Under the pieces are notes generated by a model that was not told the DNA's origin, ran no database searches, and saw only the letters and a list, made by a program, of their open reading frames with translations. From Mycobacterium kubicae (lineage in GTDB: Bacteria; Actinomycetota; Actinomycetes; Mycobacteriales; Mycobacteriaceae), in contig NZ_CP065047.1 of NCBI RefSeq assembly GCF_015689175.1, positions 930,001-994,000 of the forward strand: a stretch of 64,000 nucleotides of DNA, read 5' to 3'. Each line of letters opens with the position of its first letter. Within the stretch, counting starts at the first letter, position 1. Positions 17,930-27,014 of the stretch are shown here, piece by piece. The position numbers and the translations under genes are program-made.

Positions 17930-18705
17930 GCGGGTTCGCCCACCTCGCCGCCGCCGGTCCGCTGCTGGTGGCGATGGGGGTCTGCCTGCTGGCCGGGTTG
18001 GTGTCGTTCGCCTCCCCATGTGTGGTGCCGCTGGTGCCGGGCTACGTGTCGTACTTGGCGGCCGTCGTCGGGGTTTCGGAGCCGGATACCGGGGGCGCGG
18101 TCAAGGCGCCGCCCGCGGCACGGTGGCGGGTCGCGGGCTCGGCCGCGCTGTTCGTCGCCGGATTCACCGTCGTGTTCGTCCTGGGCACCGTCGTCGTCCT
18201 CGGGATGACGACCACCCTGATCACCAACCAGCTGGTGCTGCAGCGGGTGGGCGGCGTGCTGACCATCGTCATGGGGTTGGTGTTCGTCGGACTCATCCCG
18301 GCCCTGCAGCGGCAAGCCCGGTTCAGTCCCCGGCAGTTCACCACCATCGCCGGGGCGCCGCTGCTCGGCGCGGTCTTCGCGCTGGGCTGGACCCCGTGCC
18401 TGGGGCCGACGCTGACCGGGGTGATCACCGTCGCCTCGGCCACCGACGGCGCCAGCGTGGCGCGCGGCATTGTGCTGGTCATCGCCTACTGCCTGGGGCT
18501 GGGGATTCCGTTCGTGCTGCTGGCGTTCGGTTCAGCGGGCGCGGTCGCCGGGCTGGGCTGGCTGCGCCGGCACACCCGCGCCATCCAGGTCTTCGGCGGG
18601 GTGCTGCTGATCGCCGTCGGCGCGGCGCTGGTGACCGGTGTGTGGAACGACTTCGTCTCGTGGTTGCGCGACGCGTTCGTCTCCGACGTGAGGCTGCCGA
18701 TTTGA
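17926..18705 (+). CDS. ccdA: Cytochrome c biogenesis thiol-disulfide transporter CcdA
   Basis: 259 residues with six hydrophobic spans. SFASPCVVPLVPGYVSYLA in the first span and LGWTPCLGPTLTG in the fourth carry the paired cysteines that relay electrons across the membrane in CcdA/DsbD proteins. It overlaps the ResA-like gene by 4 bases (ATGA) and the ResB gene by 4 (TTGA). It should feed reductant to the thioredoxin-like lipoprotein. Equivalent of Rv0527. Confidence 0.94.
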   Translation: MSGFAHLAAAGPLLVAMGVCLLAGLVSFASPCVVPLVPGYVSYLAAVVGVSEPDTGGAVKAPPAARWRVAGSAALFVAGFTVVFVLGTVVVLGMTTTLITNQLVLQRVGGVLTIVMGLVFVGLIPALQRQARFSPRQFTTIAGAPLLGAVFALGWTPCLGPTLTGVITVASATDGASVARGIVLVIAYCLGLGIPFVLLAFGSAGAVAGLGWLRRHTRAIQVFGGVLLIAVGAALVTGVWNDFVSWLRDAFVSDVRLPI

Positions 18706-20330
18706 GTCGCCTCATCGCTTGGCTGCGCAACACGTGGCGCTCGTTGACCTCAATGGGCACCGCGCTGGTGCTGCTGTTCCTGCTCGCGCTCGGCGCCGTC
18801 CCGGGGGCTCTGCTGCCCCAGCGCAGCCTCAACGCCGGCAAGGTCGACGAGTACCTCAGAACGCACCCGGTGATCGGGCCCTGGCTGGACACGGTCCAGG
18901 CCTTCGACGTGTTCTCCAGCTTCTGGTTCACCGCCATCTATGTGCTGCTGTTCGTCTCGCTGGTGGGATGCCTGACCCCGCGGATCATCGAGCACGCCCG
19001 CAGCCTGCGCGCCACGCCGGTGCCCGCACCGCGCAACCTGTCCCGGCTGCCCAAGCACGCCCACCGAGAACTGAGCGCCCCGGCCCAGGAGCTGGACAGC
19101 CTGGCCGACACCGTCGCGGGGCGGTTGCGGGGTTGGCGCACCACCATCCGGCGCCAGGACAACACAGCAGAGGTCTCCGCCGAAAAGGGCTACCTGCGCG
19201 AATTCGGCAACCTGGTGTTCCACTTCTCCCTGCTCGGCCTGCTGGTCGCGGTCGCCGCCGGCAAGCTGTTCGGCTACGAGGGCAACGTCATCGTCATCGC
19301 CGACGGCGGCCCCGGGTTCTGCTCGGCCTCACCGGCCGCGTTCGACTCCTTTCGCGCCGGCAACACCGTCGACGGCACCTCACTGCATCCGATCTGCGTG
19401 CGCGTCAACGACTTCCAGGCCCACTACCTGCCGAGCGGACAGGCCACCTCGTTCGCCGCGGACATCGACTACCAGTCCGGCACCGACCTGACGGCCAACA
19501 CCTGGCGGCCCTACCGGCTCGAGGTCAACCACCCGCTGCGCATCGGCGGTGACCGGGTGTACCTGCAAGGTCACGGCTACGCACCGACCTTCACCGTCAC
19601 CTTCCCGAACGGGCAGACCCGCACCTCGACCGTGCAGTGGCGCCCCGACAACCCGCAGACGCTGCTGTCCTCCGGCGTCGCGCGCATCGACCCGCCGGCC
19701 GGCAGCTATCCCACCGCAGACGAGCGGCGCAAACACCAGATCGCGATCCAGGGTCTGCTGGCACCGACCGAACAACTCGACGGCACGCTGCTGTCGTCCC
19801 GCTTCCCGGCGCTGAACGCCCCCGCGGTGGCCGTCGACATCTACCGCGGCGACACCGGCCTGGACACCGGGCGGCCGCAGTCGTTGTTCAACCTGGATCA
19901 CCGACTGATCGAGCAGGGCCGGCTGACCAAGGAGAAGCGGGTCAACCTGCGGGTGGGGGATCAGGTCCGCATCGACCAGGGCCCGGCGGCGGGCACCGTC
20001 GTGCGCTTCGACGGCGCCGTCCCGTTCGTCAACCTGCAGGTCTCCCACGACCCCGGGCAAACCTGGGTGCTGGTCTTCGCGATCACCATGATGGCCGGCC
20101 TGCTGGTCTCCCTGCTGGTGCGCCGCCGCCGGGTGTGGGTTCGCCTGGTCCCGGTGTCCGAGGCGCCGGGTACGGTAAGCGTCGAACTCGGCGGCCTGGC
20201 GCGCACCGACAACTCCGGGTGGGGCGACGAGTTCGAGCGGCTGACCGAGCGGCTGCTGGCCGGGCTGCCCGAACCGGCCGCCCCGCAGCCGACAGAGCCA
20301 ACGAGGACATCGCAGGTGGACGTCACATGA
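18702..20330 (+). CDS. resB: Cytochrome c biogenesis protein ResB
   Basis: 542 residues from a TTG start that overlaps the ccdA stop (TTGA). Three hydrophobic spans near the N-terminus include WRSLTSMGTALVLLFLLALG; a large extracytoplasmic region follows, and a last span (TWVLVFAITMMAGLLVSLLV) precedes a short tail. FGNLVFHFSLLGLLVAVAAG carries the His expected for haem handling. With CcsA it forms the System II haem export and cytochrome c ligation complex. The frame stays open upstream, but that overlaps ccdA. Equivalent of Rv0528. Confidence 0.93.
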   Translation: MSRLIAWLRNTWRSLTSMGTALVLLFLLALGAVPGALLPQRSLNAGKVDEYLRTHPVIGPWLDTVQAFDVFSSFWFTAIYVLLFVSLVGCLTPRIIEHARSLRATPVPAPRNLSRLPKHAHRELSAPAQELDSLADTVAGRLRGWRTTIRRQDNTAEVSAEKGYLREFGNLVFHFSLLGLLVAVAAGKLFGYEGNVIVIADGGPGFCSASPAAFDSFRAGNTVDGTSLHPICVRVNDFQAHYLPSGQATSFAADIDYQSGTDLTANTWRPYRLEVNHPLRIGGDRVYLQGHGYAPTFTVTFPNGQTRTSTVQWRPDNPQTLLSSGVARIDPPAGSYPTADERRKHQIAIQGLLAPTEQLDGTLLSSRFPALNAPAVAVDIYRGDTGLDTGRPQSLFNLDHRLIEQGRLTKEKRVNLRVGDQVRIDQGPAAGTVVRFDGAVPFVNLQVSHDPGQTWVLVFAITMMAGLLVSLLVRRRRVWVRLVPVSEAPGTVSVELGGLARTDNSGWGDEFERLTERLLAGLPEPAAPQPTEPTRTSQVDVT

Positions 20331-21304
20331 ACACCCCCAACATAAATATCGGCCTGGCCACCTACTCCGACTGGGCGTTCACCTCGGCCGTCGTCGCGCT
20401 GGTGGTCGCGCTGCTCCTGCTCGCCTTCGAGTTGGCCTACGTCCGCGGCCGCAAGGTCGACGAGCGCGAACTGGTGCTGGCCGGATCGGTCGCCACCGAC
20501 AGCGCCACCCCGGGAATCGTGGTGGACGCGCCGCGGCGGCCGTTGGACGAACGCGTCGGGCGGGCAGGTCTGGCCGTGGCCTACCTGGGCATCGCGCTGC
20601 TGCTGGCCTGCATCGTGCTGCGCGGTGCGGCGACCATGCGGGTGCCGTGGGGCAACATGTACGAGTTCATCAACCTGACCTGCCTGTCCGGGCTGGTCGC
20701 CGGGGCCGTCGTGCTGCGCCGCCCGCAGTACCGGCCGCTGTGGGTCTTCCTGCTGGTGCCAGTGTTGATCTTGCTGACGGTCTCCGGGCGCTGGCTCTAC
20801 GCCAACGCCGCACCGGTGATGCCGGCGCTGCAGTCCTATTGGCTGCCCATCCACGTGTCGGTGGTCAGCCTGGGATCGGGAGTCTTCCTGGTGGCCGGGA
20901 TCGCCAGCATCCTGTTCCTGCTGCGCACCTCCCGGCTGGGGGAACCCGACGCCGACGGGCGGCTGGCGCGGATGGTGCAACGGTTCCCCGATGCCCAGAC
21001 GCTGGACCGGATCGCCTACCGCACCACGATCTTCGCCTTCCCGGTGTTCGGCTTCGGGGTGATCTTCGGCGCCATCTGGGCCGAGGAGGCCTGGGGCCGG
21101 TACTGGGGCTGGGACCCCAAGGAGACCGTCTCGTTCATCGCGTGGGTGGTGTACGCGGCGTACCTGCATGCGCGGTCGACGGCGGGTTGGCGGGACCGCA
21201 AAGCCGCCTGGATCAACGTCGCCGGGTTCGTGGCCATGGTCTTCAATCTGTTCTTCGTTAACCTGGTGACCGTCGGCCTGCACTCGTACGCGGGCGTCGG
21301 CTGA
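20327..21304 (+). CDS. ccsA: Cytochrome c haem lyase subunit CcsA (CcsB/ResC)
   Basis: 325 residues with about eight hydrophobic spans. The tryptophan-rich WWD signature is present as WGRYWGWDPKET near residue 258, and conserved haem-ligand histidines lie in PIHVSVVSLG and VGLHSYAGVG. WGNMYEFI is another family block. It overlaps resB by 4 bases (ATGA) and closes the operon. It attaches haem to apocytochrome c outside the membrane. Equivalent of Rv0529. Confidence 0.95.
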   Translation: MNTPNINIGLATYSDWAFTSAVVALVVALLLLAFELAYVRGRKVDERELVLAGSVATDSATPGIVVDAPRRPLDERVGRAGLAVAYLGIALLLACIVLRGAATMRVPWGNMYEFINLTCLSGLVAGAVVLRRPQYRPLWVFLLVPVLILLTVSGRWLYANAAPVMPALQSYWLPIHVSVVSLGSGVFLVAGIASILFLLRTSRLGEPDADGRLARMVQRFPDAQTLDRIAYRTTIFAFPVFGFGVIFGAIWAEEAWGRYWGWDPKETVSFIAWVVYAAYLHARSTAGWRDRKAAWINVAGFVAMVFNLFFVNLVTVGLHSYAGVG

Positions 21305-21363
21305 TCGTTGGCATACAGACGAGCCGAGTAAATGTAAGGGCCATAAAAGGGGGAAGCGGGCAC

Positions 21364-22680
21364 GTGTCAGAGCATCCGACGACAGGAACGTCGAGGAACT
21401 ACGAGGGAAACGCCGGCACCGATCACCCGACCATGCAACTGCCGAGCCAGCCGCATGCACCCGCAGAAGCCGGCGGCGACACCGCGACCCGCGCGTTCGC
21501 CGGGTTCCGCACCGAACGGCGCTCTGCGGGACCGGAGACCGCCGCCGCGCCGATAGCGCCGACCACCGAGGCGCCCCCCGCCGCGCCGCAGTGGGACGCC
21601 GGGCCCGCCACCGGCCCGGTGACCAACGCCCCGCGGGTTGACCCGACCGCCTACGGCGCCTACTACACCGAGCCCGCCACTCGCGCCGAACGGCCGGTCG
21701 AACCGCAGTACCGCCCGGAACTGGTGCCCCAGTCGCCGTATCCGGAACTGTCCACCACCGTGCTGCTGCGCCCGGTCAAGCCGCCGCCATCGGAGGGCTG
21801 GCGGCGGCTGCTCTATGTGTTGTCGGGTCAGCTGATCAACGTGGGGGAGGGCCCGCGAGCCACCCGCTACAACAACCTCGTCGCGCAGGTGAACCGGCCG
21901 TTGCGGGGCTGCTACCGAGTCGCCGTGCTCTCGTTGAAGGGCGGCGTGGGCAAGACCACGATCACCGCCACCCTGGGCTCGACGTTCGCTTCGGTGCGCG
22001 GTGACCGGGTGGTCGCCGTGGACGCCAACCCCGACCGCGGCACCTTGAGCCAGAAGATTCCGCTGCAGACCTCGGCCACCGTGCGCCACCTGCTGCGCGA
22101 CGCCCAGCGCGTCGAGCGCTACAGCGACGTGCGCGGCTACACCTCGCAGGCGCCCAGCGGGCTGGAAGTGCTGGCCTCGGAGACCGATCCGACCGCTTCG
22201 GAAGAGTTCGGCGCCGACGACTACACCCGCACCCTGGAGATCTTGGAGCGGTACTACGGCCTGGTCCTCACCGACTGCGGCACCGGACTGCTGCATTCGG
22301 CGATGTCGGCGATTCTGGCCAAATCCGACGCGCTGATCGTCGTCGCCTCCGGATCCATCGACGGCGCCCGCAGCGCGTCGGCGACGCTGGACTGGCTAGA
22401 GGCCCACGGCCACGAGGATCTGGTGCGCAATTCGATCGCGGTGATCAACGCGGTCCGGCCGCGCACCGGCAAAGTGGACATGCAGAAGGTGGTCGAGCAC
22501 TTCGCCCGGCGGTGCCGCGCGGTGCGTCTGGTGCCGTTCGATCCGCATCTGGAAGAAGGCGCCGAGATCGATCTGGACCGGCTGAAAAGGTCGACGCGCG
22601 AAGCGCTCGTCGAGTTGGCCGCCGTCGTCGCCGACGGGTTTCCCGCCGACCAGCGGCAGTCCAGTCCGAACTTCGGCTAG
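21364..22680 (+). CDS. MinD/ParA-like ATPase with disordered N-terminus (Rv0530-like)
   Basis: 438 residues from a GTG. About 145 residues of proline-, threonine- and alanine-rich, probably disordered sequence precede the ATPase. The deviant Walker A loop SLKGGVGKTTITATLG is at about residues 192-207, AVDANPDRGTLSQK at about 219 and LVLTDCGTGLLHSAM near 300, which fits the SIMIBI/MinD class. The layout resembles EspI-like proteins of mycobacteria. Function is not established. It lies 60 bases after ccsA, so it may share the transcript. Confidence 0.85.
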   Translation: MSEHPTTGTSRNYEGNAGTDHPTMQLPSQPHAPAEAGGDTATRAFAGFRTERRSAGPETAAAPIAPTTEAPPAAPQWDAGPATGPVTNAPRVDPTAYGAYYTEPATRAERPVEPQYRPELVPQSPYPELSTTVLLRPVKPPPSEGWRRLLYVLSGQLINVGEGPRATRYNNLVAQVNRPLRGCYRVAVLSLKGGVGKTTITATLGSTFASVRGDRVVAVDANPDRGTLSQKIPLQTSATVRHLLRDAQRVERYSDVRGYTSQAPSGLEVLASETDPTASEEFGADDYTRTLEILERYYGLVLTDCGTGLLHSAMSAILAKSDALIVVASGSIDGARSASATLDWLEAHGHEDLVRNSIAVINAVRPRTGKVDMQKVVEHFARRCRAVRLVPFDPHLEEGAEIDLDRLKRSTREALVELAAVVADGFPADQRQSSPNFG

Positions 22681-22838
22681 CGGGGGTTGTTGTCCCCGTG
22701 TCCCAACCGCCACAGGAACTCCGGGTCGTCGTCGGGTCCGATGACGCGAGTCTTCGTACGGCTCGTCTGCGACCGCGTCGCGCGCCAGCCAATGTAGATC
22801 AGCGTCCCCAACACCAGGACAACGACCAGGTAAACCAC
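22677..22838 (-). CDS. 53-residue single-span membrane protein (Rv0530A-like)
   Basis: Starts GTG at 22838 with AGGAGG 7 bases upstream. An N-terminal span (VVYLVVVLVLGTLIYIGW) is followed by an Arg/Thr-rich stretch and the acidic, proline-containing tail VIGPDDDPEFLWRLGHGDN. Its stop overlaps the stop of the MinD-like gene tail to tail. GC-rich codon ends support coding. Position and size match a small conserved gene at this place in M. tuberculosis (Rv0530A). Function unknown. Confidence 0.8.
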   Translation of the reverse strand: MVYLVVVLVLGTLIYIGWRATRSQTSRTKTRVIGPDDDPEFLWRLGHGDNNPR

Positions 22839-22884
22839 TCGGCACCTCCTGGTTGCGAATATACCCGCGCACTAGGGTCAGGCC

Positions 22885-23235
22885 ATGTCCGAAGCGCCTA
22901 GCGGCAAGGCGGCGCAGCAACACCGCGGCGTGGTGGACGTGGTGGTGTACGCCGTGGCCCGGTTGCTGCTGTTCGTGGTTCTCACCGCGGCCATCTACGG
23001 GGTGGCGCGACTGCTGGGGCTGCCGGAATTCCCGATCGTGGTGGCCGCGCTGTTCGGTCTGATCATCGCGATGCCATTGGGCATCTGGGTATTGCGCCCG
23101 CTGCGGCTGCGCGCCACGGCCGCGCTGGCCGAGGCCGGCGAGCGGCGGCGCCGCGAACGCGACCAGTTGCGGGCCCGACTGCGCGGGGAGACCGGCCAGC
23201 CGGGGGAGACCCCCGAGAAGGCGCCCGACTCGTAG
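22885..23235 (+). CDS. DUF4229 membrane protein (Rv0531-like)
   Basis: 116 residues with two hydrophobic spans (about 20-37 and 46-70) and a cytoplasmic Arg/Glu-rich helix RRRRERDQLRARLRGETGQ that could form a coiled coil. This matches the DUF4229 layout found across actinobacteria. It is divergent from the 53-residue protein gene, with 46 bases between the start codons. The function is unknown. Confidence 0.85.
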   Translation: MSEAPSGKAAQQHRGVVDVVVYAVARLLLFVVLTAAIYGVARLLGLPEFPIVVAALFGLIIAMPLGIWVLRPLRLRATAALAEAGERRRRERDQLRARLRGETGQPGETPEKAPDS

Positions 23236-23238
23236 CGC

Positions 23239-24246
23239 TCAGCCCTGCGGCATCCGCACGACCTGCGCGGCGTAGCTCAGGCCCGCCCCGTAGCCGAGCA
23301 GCAACGCCAAGTCGCCGGGTTTGGCGGCGCCGCTGCCCAGCAGCTCGGACATCGCCAGCGGGATGGACGCTGCCGAGGTGTTCCCGGTGTGCTCGATGTC
23401 GTTGGCGATGACGGCGTCCTCGCGCAACTCGAGATTCTTTGCGAGCAGTTCGTTGATGCGGGTGTTGGCCTGGTGCGGGACGAACACGTCGATCTCGTCG
23501 GCTTTGACGCCCGCGGCGTCCATGGCCTGCTGACCGACTTTGACCATCTCGAAGGCCGCCCAACGAAACACCGCCGTGCCCTCCAGCCGCACGAAGGGGC
23601 GCGGCCCGGACGGGTTCTGCGCGTGGGTGATCCAGTCGATGTCCTGGCGGATCGCCGAAGCCTGTTCGCCGTCGCTGCCCCACACCGTCGGCCCGATGCC
23701 GCGCGTCGGGGTCTGTCCCACCACAACCGCGGCGGCGCCGTCGGCGAAGATGAAGCAGTTGCTGCGGTCGGTCATGTCCATCGTGGGCGACAGCTTCTCG
23801 GAGCCGATCACCAGCATCGTGCGGGCGCTGCCGCCGCTGATCATGTCGGCGGCCAGGCCCAGCCCGTAGCCGAACCCGGCGCAGCCCGCCGAGATGTCGA
23901 AGGCGGGCACGCCCTGGGTGCCCAACGTCGCGGCGACCATCGGGGCGCAGGCCGGGGTCTGCAGGAAGTGGGTGCTGGTGGCGACGATGACGCCGTCGAT
24001 GTCGGGCCCGTCCAGATCGGCCTTGGCCATGGCTTGGCGGCTGGCCTCGATCGCCATGGACGCCGCCGATTCGTCCTCAGCGGCGAACCGGCGGGTCTTG
24101 ATGCCGGTGCGGCTGTAGATCCATTCGTCGGAAGAGTCGATGTGCTGGCATATCTCGTCGTTGGTCACCACCCGCTCGGGGCGATACGCCCCGACGCTGA
24201 GCAACCCGACGGTGTTGGCGCCGCTGGTCGAGGCGATTTCTGTCAT
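23239..24246 (-). CDS. fabH: 3-oxoacyl-[ACP] synthase III
   Basis: 335 residues, the same as M. tuberculosis FabH. It condenses acyl-CoA made by FAS-I with malonyl-AcpM and so feeds the FAS-II mycolate pathway. The triad is Cys122 in [11 protein letters not shown], His in VPHQANTRI (about 258) and Asn in HTGNTSAAS (about 289). I use the ATG at 24246 because GAGG sits 6 bases upstream; an ATG at 24252 abuts that site. It lies 8 bases after menA, so the two are co-transcribed. Confidence 0.95.
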   Translation of the reverse strand: MTEIASTSGANTVGLLSVGAYRPERVVTNDEICQHIDSSDEWIYSRTGIKTRRFAAEDESAASMAIEASRQAMAKADLDGPDIDGVIVATSTHFLQTPACAPMVAATLGTQGVPAFDISAGCAGFGYGLGLAADMISGGSARTMLVIGSEKLSPTMDMTDRSNCFIFADGAAAVVVGQTPTRGIGPTVWGSDGEQASAIRQDIDWITHAQNPSGPRPFVRLEGTAVFRWAAFEMVKVGQQAMDAAGVKADEIDVFVPHQANTRINELLAKNLELREDAVIANDIEHTGNTSAASIPLAMSELLGSGAAKPGDLALLLGYGAGLSYAAQVVRMPQG

Positions 24247-24254
24247 ACCCATCC

Positions 24255-25139
24255 TCAGTGTTGTCCCCAAGAGTGTGCCGCCAACGCCGCGGCCACCGCG
24301 ATCGCCCACACCACCATGGTCAGCCCGGTGTCCCGCAACACCGGGATCAGCTCGGCTCCGCCGCGGCCCGAGCGCACCGGCCCGGCGGCACGCAGCGCCA
24401 GCGGCGTGGCGATCAGTCCCACCCCGCACCACGGCGTGGCGGCCATCAAGACCACCGTCGCGATGCCGGCGACGGCCAGCAGCACTTGGTAGAGCACGCG
24501 GGTGCGGGTGTCGCCGAGCCGGACCGCCAGGGTGATTTTGTGCGAGCGCGCATCGGTGGGGATGTCGCGCAGATTGTTGGCGACCAGCACCGAGGACGAC
24601 AGCGCCCCGGTGCCGACCGCCAGCACCGCACCGACCCAGTCGATGCGCAGTGCCTGGGTGTACTGCGTGCCCAGCACCGCGACCAGGCCGAAGAAAACGA
24701 AGACGGCCAGCTCACCGAACCCGGAGTAGCCGTACGGTTTGGAGCCGCCGGTGTACAGCCAGGCCCCGGCGATGCAGGCGGCCCCGACGGCGATGAGCCA
24801 CGGCGAGCTGACCAACGCCAACGCCAAGCCCGCCACCGCCCCGACCGCCAGGCAGGCGATCGCCGCGGCCAGCACCGAGCGGGGGGCCGCCAGCTTCGAG
24901 CCCACCAGGCGCACCGGGCCGGCGCGGTCGTCGTCGGTGCCGCGGATGCCGTCGGAGTAGTCGTTGGCGTAGTTGACCCCGACGATCAGCGCCAGGGCCA
25001 CCACCAGCGCCAGCAGCGCCTTCCACCAGACCGCCGCGTGCAGCCAGGCCGCCGCGCCGGTGCCGGCGACCACCGGTGCCACCGCGTTGGGCAAGGTGCG
25101 GGGGCGAGCGCCGGCGATCCACTGCGCGAAACTGGCCAC
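24255..25139 (-). CDS. menA: 1,4-dihydroxy-2-naphthoate polyprenyltransferase
   Basis: 294 residues with about eight hydrophobic spans. [18 protein letters not shown] near residue 55 and [14 protein letters not shown] near 190 are the two Asp-rich, Mg-polyprenyl-diphosphate-binding motifs of UbiA-type prenyltransferases, and the second is typical of MenA. It attaches the polyprenyl chain to dihydroxynaphthoate, giving demethylmenaquinone, which menG in this window methylates. First gene of a menA-fabH pair. Confidence 0.95.
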   Translation of the reverse strand: MASFAQWIAGARPRTLPNAVAPVVAGTGAAAWLHAAVWWKALLALVVALALIVGVNYANDYSDGIRGTDDDRAGPVRLVGSKLAAPRSVLAAAIACLAVGAVAGLALALVSSPWLIAVGAACIAGAWLYTGGSKPYGYSGFGELAVFVFFGLVAVLGTQYTQALRIDWVGAVLAVGTGALSSSVLVANNLRDIPTDARSHKITLAVRLGDTRTRVLYQVLLAVAGIATVVLMAATPWCGVGLIATPLALRAAGPVRSGRGGAELIPVLRDTGLTMVVWAIAVAAALAAHSWGQH

Positions 25140-25155
25140 CTAGGCATCCTGCCTC

Positions 25156-25959
25156 ATGCACCACAATGAGCGGATGCTCGGAGTGATCGGCGGCAGCGGC
25201 TTCTACACCTTCCTCGACGCTGACGCGCGCACCGTCGTCCCCGACACCCCCTACGGTCGGCCCAGCGCCCCCATCACCATCGGCGTCGTCGGCGACCACG
25301 AGGTCGCGTTCCTGCCTCGGCACGGGGCCCAGCACGAGTACTCGGCGCACACCGTGCCGTATCGGGCCAACATGTGGGCGCTGCGCGCGCTCGGTGTCCG
25401 GCGGGTATTCGCGCCGTGCGCGGTGGGCAGCCTGACCCCCGACCTCGGGCCCGGGGCAATCGTGGTGCCCGACCAACTCGTCGACCGCACCCGCGGGCGC
25501 GCGGATACCTACTTCGATTCCGGCGGCGTGCACGCCACCTTCGCCGACCCGTACTGCCCGACGCTGCGCGCCGCCGTCACCGCTGTGCCCGACGTCCCCG
25601 ATCTGGTCGATGGCGGCACCATGGTGGTGATTCAGGGCCCGCGGTTTTCCACCCGCGCGGAGAGCCGGTGGTTCGCCTCGGCGGGCTTCACGCTGGTCAA
25701 CATGACCGGCTATCCCGAGGCGGTCCTGGCTCGTGAACTCGAATTGTGCTACGCGGCAATTGCTTTGGTCACCGACGTGGACGCCGGGGTCGCCGTTGGG
25801 GAGGGTGTTAAGGCCGCCGACGTGTTCGCGGGGTTCGGGGAGAACGTGCAGCGTCTCAAGCAGCTGGTGCGCGCGGCCATCGATCGGGTGGCCAGCGAAC
25901 GCACCTGCACGCACTGCCGGCACCACGCCGGGGTGGCGTTACCGTTCGAGTTGCCATGA
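25156..25959 (+). CDS. mtnP: S-methyl-5'-thioadenosine phosphorylase
   Basis: 267 residues of the purine nucleoside phosphorylase (type 2) fold. LGVIGGSGFYTF binds phosphate, FLPRHGAQHEYSAHTVPYRAN is the MTAP signature, and VNMTGYPEAVLARELELCYA carries the ribose/base-binding Met and Glu. It splits methylthioadenosine from polyamine synthesis into adenine and methylthioribose-1-phosphate. Its last 4 bases overlap the next gene (ATGA). The start is at 25156, with an alternative ATG at 25174. Equivalent of Rv0535. Confidence 0.92.
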   Translation: MHHNERMLGVIGGSGFYTFLDADARTVVPDTPYGRPSAPITIGVVGDHEVAFLPRHGAQHEYSAHTVPYRANMWALRALGVRRVFAPCAVGSLTPDLGPGAIVVPDQLVDRTRGRADTYFDSGGVHATFADPYCPTLRAAVTAVPDVPDLVDGGTMVVIQGPRFSTRAESRWFASAGFTLVNMTGYPEAVLARELELCYAAIALVTDVDAGVAVGEGVKAADVFAGFGENVQRLKQLVRAAIDRVASERTCTHCRHHAGVALPFELP

Positions 25960-26996
25960 GGGTGCTGCTGACCGGCGCGGCCGGTTTCATCGGGTCGCGG
26001 GTGGACACTGCGCTGCGGGCGGCGGGGCACGAGGTGGTCGGTGTCGACGTGCTGTTGCCCGCCGCGCACGGGCCGGACGCGGTGCTGCCCGACGGCTGCC
26101 ACCGTATCGATGTCCGCGACGCCGACGCGCTGGCGCCGCTGCTGGCCGGGGTCGACCTGGTGTGCCATCAGGCCGCGATGGTCGGCGCGGGGGTCAACGC
26201 GGCCGACGCGCCCGAGTACGGCGGTCATAACGACCTCGCGACGACGGTGTTGCTGGCGCAGATGTTCGCCGCCGGTGTCACCCGGCTGGTGCTGGCTTCC
26301 TCGATGGTGGTGTACGGCCAGGGCCGCTACCGGTGTCCGCAGCATGGCGACGTCGATCCGTTGCCGCGGCGGCGCGCCGACCTGGACGCCGGGATCTTCG
26401 AGAACCGCTGCCCGCTGGGTGGCGAGGAGTTGCAGTGGCAGCTCGTCGACGAGGACGCCCCGCTGCGCCCGCGCAGCCTGTACGCCGCCAGCAAGACCGC
26501 ACAGGAGCATTACGCGCTGGCGTGGGCGGAGTCCACCGGCGGATCGGTGGTGGCGCTGCGCTACCACAACGTCTACGGGCCGGGCATGCCGCGCGACACC
26601 CCGTACTCCGGGGTGGCGGCGATCTTCCGGTCGTCGCTGGAAAAGAGTGAGCCGCCGCGAGTTTTCGAAGACGGCGGCCAGATGCGCGACTTCGTCCACG
26701 TGGACGACGTCGCTGCGGCCAACCTGGCCGCGGCCACCACCGAACGCGGCGGCTTCACCGCGGCCAACGTCTGCAGCGGCCGGCCCATCTCGATTCGGGA
26801 GGTGGCCGCCGCGCTGTGCGAGGCGCGCGCCGGTTCCGCCGGTACCCTGGCGCCCGTCGTCACCGGCCAGTACCGCAGCGGCGACGTGCGCCACATCGTC
26901 GCCGATCCCGCTCGGGCCGCTGACGTGCTGGGCTTCCGCGCGGCCATCGAACCGCGGGACGGGCTGCGCGAGTTCGCGTTTGCGCCGCTGCGCTAA
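25956..26996 (+). CDS. galE3: NAD-dependent epimerase/dehydratase (GalE3-like)
   Basis: 346 residues of the extended SDR class. The NAD motif TGAAGFIGSRV is at residues 6-16, and the catalytic SSM and YAASK pair lie at about 112-114 and 174-178. RYHNVYGPGMPR and RDFVHVDDVA are sugar-nucleotide epimerase signatures. It overlaps mtnP by 4 bases. A Cys-rich patch (YRCPQHGD, ENRCPLGG) between the two catalytic motifs is an insertion not seen in ordinary GalE. The sugar is unknown. Confidence 0.85.
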   Translation: MRVLLTGAAGFIGSRVDTALRAAGHEVVGVDVLLPAAHGPDAVLPDGCHRIDVRDADALAPLLAGVDLVCHQAAMVGAGVNAADAPEYGGHNDLATTVLLAQMFAAGVTRLVLASSMVVYGQGRYRCPQHGDVDPLPRRRADLDAGIFENRCPLGGEELQWQLVDEDAPLRPRSLYAASKTAQEHYALAWAESTGGSVVALRYHNVYGPGMPRDTPYSGVAAIFRSSLEKSEPPRVFEDGGQMRDFVHVDDVAAANLAAATTERGGFTAANVCSGRPISIREVAAALCEARAGSAGTLAPVVTGQYRSGDVRHIVADPARAADVLGFRAAIEPRDGLREFAFAPLR

Positions 26997-27014
26997 AGGG
27001 GCGTTTCTGGAGGG